Below the pieces are notes generated by a model. The model was not told where the DNA came from, made no database searches, and saw nothing but the letters and a program-made list of their open reading frames with translations. From Chamaecyparis obtusa (Eukaryota; Streptophyta; Pinopsida; Cupressales; Cupressaceae), in assembly GCA_027943335.1 (NCBI GenBank), contig BSBK01003256.1, forward strand, positions 2,187,001-2,251,000: a stretch of 64,000 bases of DNA, in the 5' to 3' direction. The translations under genes and the position numbers were made by a program. Of this stretch, positions 57,896-64,000 are shown in pieces (within the stretch, counting starts at the first letter, position 1; each line of letters begins with the position of its first letter).

Positions 57896-58064
57896 CCTAT
57901 ATCCCCTAAATCTTATGAAAAACCTTCAAAGGAAATGAAACCATCAACTACACTAGCGCAAGTCATCTATGATGGTAGCTTTGTCCAAGCAATTGTACCT
58001 CTAGAAGATGAAAATGAAGAGAAAGTCATTCTGGCATGGTTCTATAAAGAATCTGAGGATACTG
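57896..58064 (+). pseudogene. Ty3-G fragment after Ty3-I
   Basis: It resumes Ty3-G after the CCTAT duplication. A frame with STTLAQVIYDGSFVQ and EEKVILAWFYKESED is open to the next LTR boundary. I cannot name the domain; it would follow protease in the polyprotein. Confidence 0.55.
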
Positions 58065-58620
58065 AGGTCAAACTATTAGATAACTTAGAGGGGGTGAATC
58101 AGTTAAGTCCAGTTATCCTACAGTCCCAAACACTCCCAGATGTATAAAACAAATTTTTCAATTAATCTAAACAACTCAATAAAAAAATTTATGTGCCTTT
58201 TTGTTCATTAACCGAATACCAGTAAATTCACTAGTGTATATACCAATCAAACCAGTAATTGTAATGTGTAAAGTAAAATAAACAATCATCACATCTATAC
58301 ACATATAACACTTGATTTTTAACATGAAAACCCTATTAGGGGAAAAACCATGTGGGAACAGTACTCGAAATAATTTCACTCTTTCGAAGTGAGCTCAATT
58401 AAGAGCCAACCCTATTAAAGGTTACAAAACACACTATAAGGTGTGACCTTGTTAGAGGATTTATCACTAAGTGTTCTCCATGACCAAACATTCACTATGG
58501 GGTCAACATGAAAATAATTAAAATTCATTTAATGTCATAGTAATAACTAAATATTGTTAAGTCTCACTTGGTTAAGAGATTTATACGTAGAAATGGTTAG
58601 AATGCAACAGTAAATGATCT
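58065..58620 (-). repeat. Ty1-J: truncated Ty1 LTR
   Basis: The left end near 58065 (TGAGGTCAAACTATTAG) is followed by TTAGAGGGGGTGAATCAG. CCCTATTAGGGG and CCTTGTTAGAGG modules follow, as in the other Ty1 LTRs. The right end is not identifiable; it fades by about 58620. Confidence 0.65.
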
Positions 58621-58642
58621 GATTCAAATACAAATTCCTTAC

Positions 58643-58734
58643 CTTTGGTCCACTACTTGCTTCATAAGCTTCTTCCTCTCCTTGAAGAACATCACCACCT
58701 CCTCATTATCCATACTTGAAGTAGAGCAACCCAT
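58643..58734 (-). pseudogene. DUF630-like N-terminal exon fragment
   Basis: On the minus strand an ATG at 58734 opens MGCSTSSMDNEEVVMFF, followed by KERKKLMKQVVDQR. It then meets GTAAGG, a good splice donor, at 58642. The MGC(x)3-D-NEE-V-KER-LMK pattern matches the N-terminus of plant DUF630/DUF632 proteins, which are thought to be N-myristoylated at Gly2. About 30 codons are present; the next exon is not seen in the window, though conifer introns can be very long. It may be a real first exon, a captured fragment or a pseudogene. No regulatory evidence is seen. Confidence 0.55.
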
Positions 58735-60002
58735 CTTTATAAACTAACTACTATCATTCATAGCCTTGATTGCATCAAAGAAAGAAATGTCAAAAACCAA
58801 CCCAATACATTAGAGAATTCTGACAAAAACCATACTTTTCATCATCTGGTTGGAAGTAGTTTCACAACAACAAGGGTAGTTATCTTAGCCAGTATTATGT
58901 CCATAGTTGTAATACCCAAAAGACATTATGTGAGCTTGGTAAGATACTTAAACTTAACTTACAAATAATGATGGTGGTGTCCATGCAAACAGGGACTAAT
59001 TGCAGTGTCCCTAATATTGATAGGAACTGAGAGTGACACATTCCACATACTCTATAAATGCACTTGATTTCTCTATCACTCATTAGATAGTATTATGATT
59101 ACAAAAAGAGAGCATGAATGGATGCATTTCCCCCCTCATCCTTGGAAATAAATTCTACAAGAAATGGGCCATGGCTTAAGAGACAAGAGATTATTTCTTC
59201 TTGTTAATTGTAGTCAATAAAATGAGTGAGACTGACTACAATTGTTAACTAATAGATATATAGTAACCCATTAGAATTGAATAAATATTTGGATGCCTAT
59301 TGTTGAATATACAACATGATTGGGTGCAATAATATTACTAGGGGGAATCTCAATATAGATAGAATAGCTACCAACTCTCTACTTGATGATATGGACTACC
59401 ATGTATGTCTAGAAAGAGAGAATGTTATAATTCATTTTGAGAAAATAAGTTCTTAAAGAGTGCATTTTTTCAAAATATATATTTAAAAAATGAGAGCATG
59501 TGTAAATAATCTAAAAAACTATAAGTGGATACAAAACACATTTTTTTCATAAAATTGTTTCAAAAATGATAACTGGCGGAAGTAGCCTTAGAAATCTAAG
59601 TATATAAAGAGCACAATTGTTAACTAATATATTCTTTTAAAGTAATAGTTTGTGACAATAATCAGAAAAATGCATTTACATATAGACCATGGTTATTTCT
59701 AATATACATGTTAAAAATGAGAACCTATGAAGATAATTTTAAAAATCATGTGCAGGTATGCTCATAGTGAGCAAGAGCTAAGCCCTTGACTAGATAATTC
59801 ATGGGACCCCACCTTTGTATGGGCAAAAAAGCTAAAGAAAGAAAAGAGCTTGATCTTAATCCTTTTGAAGACCCTGAAGGTTTATCTGAGGTCACAAAGA
59901 GCATAACAACATCCTTTAGTAAGTGCTACATTAATCTCTCAAAATGATGGTTTGTGTGCAAAATTTCCTTAACCAATTATGTCTCTTCTAAATTTCCTTT
60001 TT
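58735..60002. other. Unassigned sequence
   Basis: No recognised retroelement domain, LTR or RNA gene. If the DUF630-like exon is real, this would be its upstream region. I see nothing else to support. Confidence 0.4.
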
Positions 60003-60398
60003 TGTAAGCAAAATGTAGGATTTGAGCAATACAAATCCACAAAACCCAAAGATCACTTGCATATGAAAACCTATTACAAGGAAGTAGAGATAAGAAGAGG
60101 GCAAGGGTTTGACTCAAAAAATGAAGAAGAAAATATCCTCAATTAATGAATGAATAAAATATACAATGGATCATCCTTATAAAGGAGATCGAAAGCCTTG
60201 AAAGGAAAACCCTAAAAAGTAGAAGTGCATGTAGTAATTAGTTTAATTATTACATGACTAATGCATGCAAGGTTATATTTAAAACAACTAGTACATGAGT
60301 GTTTTAAATATAAACAACTAAAGCAAAAAAGGTGACATCTTAAGAAGGGAGTAAAGTTAATTTAGTCAACATGATTAAATTAATACTTTACTCTAACA
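60003..60398 (-). repeat. Ty1-K 3' LTR
   Basis: On the minus strand it starts TGTTAGAGTAAAG at 60398 and ends TTTGCTTACA at 60003. A polypurine tract abuts it. The left end is inferred from TG...CA ends only. Confidence 0.75.
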
Positions 60399-60409
60399 CC
60401 CCCCCTTAA
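60399..60409 (-). other. Ty1-K polypurine tract
   Basis: On the minus strand CTTAAGGGGGG directly precedes the LTR TGTTAGAG. Confidence 0.88.
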
Positions 60410-60599
60410 GATTAGAAATGATGCAGCTACAAATAATGCAAGAAGAAAGCAAAGGAAACTACAGTGTTGAAGCATAAAATGAGTCCCAGCAACATGGCCT
60501 GATGAGGTGCCCAACACAACCAAATCTCTATAAAATGGAGAAATAGAGAAAACCACATGGGAAAAAACCCTACTCCAAAAAGAGATAGAAATAGAAGGA

Positions 60600-61280
60600 A
60601 GGAAGGCCTCATCATTGAGACCCCCCAAGGACAACTTCCTTCACCCCAAGCATAGAACATAGCTGAAGATATCGCAAGGATGCAAAAGGTTTAGTGAAGA
60701 TGTTAGCAACCTGCTCAGCAGTGGGAATATACTCCAAAATCAAAGAGCCATCCTGAATCAAATGCTAGATGAAATGTATATGAAGCTCAATGTGCTTGGT
60801 CCTTTGATGCTCAACTGGGTTGTGGGAAATATGTATAGAACTTTGATTGTCACACCAAAGAATAGTGGGACTATTAGAAGGAAAACCAAAATCTATCATC
60901 AACTGTTGAAGCCATAAAACCTCCTAACTAGCTAGTACAGTTGTTCGGTACTCTGCCTCTGTAGATGATAATGCATGAGTTGTCTACTTCTTGCAAGACC
61001 ATGTGATAGGACCAGAACCAAGATAGAAGACAAAGCTAGAAGTAGACCTCTGATCAATAGTATCACCAGCCCAATCTAAGTTTGTGAAACCAACAATGTG
61101 AGGATCTCCTAATGTATAGTGAATGCCATCAAAATTAGTACCCCCGAATGTACCTCAAGATACATTTTTCCGCTTTCCAATGACTCTCATGAGGATCATG
61201 GAGAAACAAGAGACAAGGCCAACCGCAAAGGAAATATCAAGATGAGTGTGTGTCAAGTACAACAAACTACCCACTAGTGC
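60600..61280 (-). pseudogene. Ty1-K RNase H
   Basis: The minus strand carries ALSSTEAEYRT near 60960, LWCDNQSSIHISHNPVEHQR near 60830, EYIPTAEQVANIFTKPF near 60720 and LCSMLGVKEVVLGG near 60640, typical of Ty1 RNase H and its tail. Several stops (near 60995, 60920 and 60760) interrupt it. It ends near 60600. Confidence 0.88.
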
Positions 61281-62050
61281 TCTTTATAGTGTGGAATCCA
61301 TGGTAGAAGTAGAGCAAGTGGTAGATAGAACAACACCTGACTAAAAAGGTGTGGATGTAGGCTTGTGATCAAGCATGTTGAACCACTGAAGCATATCAAG
61401 AGAATACTTTTTATGAAGTGTGGAAATCCCATCCAAAGATTGAATAACCTGTAGGCCCAAAAAATAGTGCAGAAGTCCAAGATCAGTCATCTCAAACTGC
61501 TCTCTCAATGCGCACTGAAAATTTTGTATCATAGAGGATGAGCTACCTGTAATGATGAGATCATCAACATATAACACAACTATCAATAGATCAGCCCCAT
61601 GATGCTAAATGTACACGGTAGGATCAGAATGATACCATGTGAAGTGTGAGGCAAGAAAAAAAGAATCCATCTTCTCATACCAAGCCCTAGGGGCTTGTTT
61701 GAGACTATATAGAGATCTCTGAAGTCTAACACCATAGAAGAGTCCTACACAAAACCTTGAGGCTTATCTATATAGATTTCCTCTTGTAGGTCTCCATGCA
61801 AAAAGGCACTCTTTACATCCATCTAATATACTATCCATCCCTGAGAAGCTGCAAGTGATAGTACAAGGTGAATAGAATTCATCTTAGCGATAGGATCAAA
61901 GGTCTTAGAGTAATCAATACTCTCCACCTATGAAAAACCCTTCACCACAAGATGTGCCTTATACCTATCAATAGAACCATCAGTAGCATACTTGGTACGG
62001 TACACCCACTTGTACCGAACCAACTTCCTTTCAAAAGAGTACAAAGATCC
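61281..62050 (-). pseudogene. Ty1-K reverse transcriptase
   Basis: The minus strand shows KWVYRTKYATDGSIDRYKAH near 62000, [20 protein letters not shown] near 61800 and the catalytic box VLYVDDLIITGSS near 61575 with intact YVDD, then LLHYFLGLQVIQ near 61460. Stops lie near 61590-61610, 61740 and 61830 (in Gln context). A frameshift is likely near 61740. Confidence 0.9.
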
Positions 62051-62149
62051 CAAGTGTGATTCTTCATTAAAGAAGAATAGTCCTCATCCATAGCCCTATC
62101 CCACTTAGGCTGACCTATCACCTTTGAAAATCCTTGAGGATCATCAGAA

Positions 62150-62420
62150 ATAGCATGACTTAATAAACTAGTACCAGATGTCTAAGCATGAGTGCGACGA
62201 GTATCTGAAGGATCACCTGCCAAAGGTCTAGTTGCATCAATAGTATCATGAGCCCATTTGGGCACATGTGGAACATCTAGTGGAGGTGGGGAAGGTGGAT
62301 CATCATCTAACTCTTCCTTAGAGGAGATAGAATCTTGTAGAGGAGAAGATGAAGAACTAGGTAGTGAAGAAGAAGCTGATGATGGAGGATCCATTTGAGG
62401 ATAGCGCTCATCAAACTGAA
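62150..62420 (-). pseudogene. Ty1-K linker between integrase and reverse transcriptase
   Basis: A Ser/Pro/Asp-rich stretch (MDPPSSASSSLPSSSSSPL near 62390) ends in VPKWAHDTIDATRPLAG near 62260. This low-complexity linker is common in Ty1 polyproteins. Confidence 0.7.
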
Positions 62421-63260
62421 CATCTCACCAAAATAAGACTTCTCTGGAATTAGGATCAAACAACCTGTACACCTTCAAATCCTCATAGTAGCTAATAAAT
62501 ATGAGTGGTCATCTTTTCCTCTCCATGGCTTTCCTCTAAGCATCTGGAATAAATGCCCAAGTCTCACTACCAAAAACTCATAATGTAGAAAAATTAGGCT
62601 TGACATGAGTCCAAGCCTCCTCAGGAGTCAAATGTCATAATGCTTTATGAGACATCTAATTCTGAATATAGTTGGCACAATTGATATCCTCATCCCAAAA
62701 GGAAGCACTCATAGCTTGAGACTATAGCATACAATTAGCCATCTCTCGTAATGTTCTATTCTTTCTCTCTATAATGCCATTCTACTGAGGGGTATGAGGA
62801 ACTATGAACTAATGTTGTAAACTATGCTCAATGAAAAAATCATTGAAAGACTGATTCACATATTCCCTCCCATTTTCAGTGCATATACACTTGACAGAAA
62901 GACCAAATTGTTTCTCTACAAATGTCTTAAAGATTCAAAATGAATCAAAGACATCAGACTTGTACTTCAAGAAGTACACCCATGTGCATCTAGAGAAATC
63001 ATCAATGAAGGTGAGTACATATCTAGCACCAGAAAAAGGAGTGGGATTAAATGACATAAGATCACTATGTATCAACTCCAAAGGTGCTAGAGCACATGAG
63101 GATCTACTTGACAGAAAAGGATCTATGTGATGTTTACCAAGCACATAACCTTGACAAACACCATCAATAGAAGAGATCTAAGGTAGCCCAATCAATAGCT
63201 CCTGTGTACTCATCTGTTGTAAATATTTATAGTTGACATGGCCAAAATGCTCATGCCAAA
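62421..63260 (-). pseudogene. Ty1-K integrase
   Basis: The zinc-binding part is seen as LWHEHFGHVNYKYL near 63260 and VCQGYVLGKHH near 63150. LELIHSDLM near 63080 has the first Asp. The second site reads CTENGREY near 62875, with Glu for Asp. The third reads NGIIERKNR near 62770, with Glu intact. Stops lie near 62930, 62815 and 62790. The Glu at the second site may weaken activity. Confidence 0.86.
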
Positions 63261-63670
63261 GCTTGCTCACTGTGTCTGCATGAGAAAAAAGAGAAACACA
63301 TGTAGAATCGGAGCTCTTGAAGCCATCAAACTGGTATAAGTGAGTCTATGAATCAACTCTCCCAATAGAAATAACCAAGTTAGGATCATGGAGGTCTCGA
63401 ATAACCAAATCATGTGGTGAGAACTCAACTATTTTACCAGAGCCAGAATGATAAATTTGATAAACATATAGGAGGTTTGTAGAAATGGCTAGAACCAAAA
63501 GAACATCCTATAGAGAACCACCATCTAATGAAATAGTTCTATAACTTGTAACTGTAAGTAGTGTTGAGTCACCAACTACAATCTGTGTAGTAACACTTTG
63601 AGCAAGTGAGGTAACTAATCTAGGTGAGTGTGACATATGGTTCAAAGCAGCTAAATCAATGACCCATGAA
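63261..63670 (-). pseudogene. Ty1-K protease and pre-integrase
   Basis: The protease site reads WVIDLAALNHMS near 63665, where WVIDSGASNHM is usual. Ser-Gly-Ala-Ser is replaced by Leu-Ala-Ala-Leu, so the active site is damaged. Pre-integrase sequence follows (IVVGDSTLLTV near 63580). Confidence 0.8.
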
Positions 63671-64000
63671 GAAGTGGAAGACAAAGCTCGAGCAGAAAGA
63701 GAATGACCTTTGCCTATGGGAGGAGGTGGAGGCTTCAGAGGAGAAAGACTATGCTTCTACATGGCTTCTTCTAGTGCCTCAAGTCATTTCCAACACCTGG
63801 AAACTGGATGCCCTTTCTTGCCACAAAAACTACAAGGATCACCTATGTACTTTGTAGTCTTGGAGGAAGACTCATAAGACTTGGAAGTTTTTCCTTTCAA
63901 AGTAGATTTCTTTGGATCTAATTTTGGAGGTGGCTTGGAGGGATTCTCACTGCTAGCTAAATTTGTTTTGGGCTTGGGTTTCTGCATCTTCTTTCCTTTG
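63671..64000 (-). pseudogene. Ty1-K gag C-terminus
   Basis: The minus-strand frame at 63987-63784 carries a Lys/Pro/Ser-rich stretch, then the zinc knuckle CSFCGKKGHPVSRCW near 63820. The N-terminal gag lies off the window. Confidence 0.88.

Larger units (their letters stand above)
60003..64000 (-). mobile_element. Ty1-K: minus-strand Ty1/copia element, 5' end off the right edge
   Basis: The 3' LTR (60003-60398) is followed, going right, by a polypurine tract, RNase H, reverse transcriptase, linker, integrase, pre-integrase, protease and gag with a zinc knuckle. The 396-bp LTR and pol style differ from the Sirevirus-like elements and resemble the shorter Ale/Ivana-type Ty1 groups. Many stops are present. 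The 5' LTR is outside the window. Confidence 0.92.

Noticed and set aside
58895..59083. Minus-strand frame of 62 codons upstream of the DUF630-like exon
   Set aside because: No start context or similarity; length is as expected by chance.
1..64000. tRNA or rRNA genes
   Set aside because: Apart from primer binding sites complementary to tRNA ends, I saw no cloverleaf or rRNA-like sequence; a tRNA scan would settle it.

Overview
This is a stretch of plant nuclear DNA made almost entirely of nested LTR retrotransposons. No intact host gene is visible. The plant-type Ty3 and Ty1 pol domains, very long LTRs, solo LTRs, initiator-Met tRNA primer sites and dense nesting suggest a large-genome seed plant. 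A conifer or other gymnosperm is my best guess, but it is not proven. Labels such as Ty3-A and Ty1-B are mine.

Left part (1-25417). Ty3-A (1-15778, +) is a non-chromoviral Ty3 element with gag, protease, archaeal-type RNase H, reverse transcriptase, RNase H and integrase. Its 3' LTR is about 6.3 kb; its 5' LTR enters the window already truncated. The U3 part of the LTR carries one reading frame of about 1,130-1,160 codons for a protein I do not recognise. A solo LTR of the same family (16995-23727) has perfect CATCC target duplications and carries the frame again. The window therefore holds three copies, one of them partial. Both Ty3-A insertions lie inside a minus-strand Ty1 element, Ty1-B (15784-25417, 5' LTR at 24116-25417, 3' part off the left edge).

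Middle (25418-37661). Ty1-B sits inside the gag of another minus-strand Ty1 element, Ty1-C. That gag is also split by a complete plus-strand Ty1-D (25897-33075, flanked by AAAATC). The 5' LTR of Ty1-C (33768-34936 plus 36117-36249) is itself split by a related solo LTR, Ty1-E (34937-36111, GTGAA duplications). A degenerate plus-strand Ty1 gag and protease start (Ty1-F) follows at 36665-37661.

Right part (37662-64000). The LTR of Ty3-G starts at 37662 and is split by a complete minus-strand Ty1-H (38412-45341, ACATC duplications). Ty3-G leader, gag and protease run to 50365. They are cut there by Ty3-I (50366-57895), an internally deleted element with near-identical LTRs. Ty3-I keeps the C-terminal half of integrase and an antisense, intron-containing plant mobile domain (PMD) gene. 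Then come the last Ty3-G piece, a truncated Ty1 LTR, a small exon resembling the N-terminus of the DUF630 family, about 1.3 kb I cannot assign, and a minus-strand Ty1-K (60003 to the right edge).

Nearly all coding regions are decayed. Most in-frame stops are TAG, commonly where Gln or Trp is expected, which fits deamination of methylated CHG sites. The most interesting items are the giant LTR-resident frame with SUMO-interaction-like motifs, the antisense PMD gene with consistent intron phases, the DUF630-like exon, and sequence modules shared between the LTRs of different Ty1 families.
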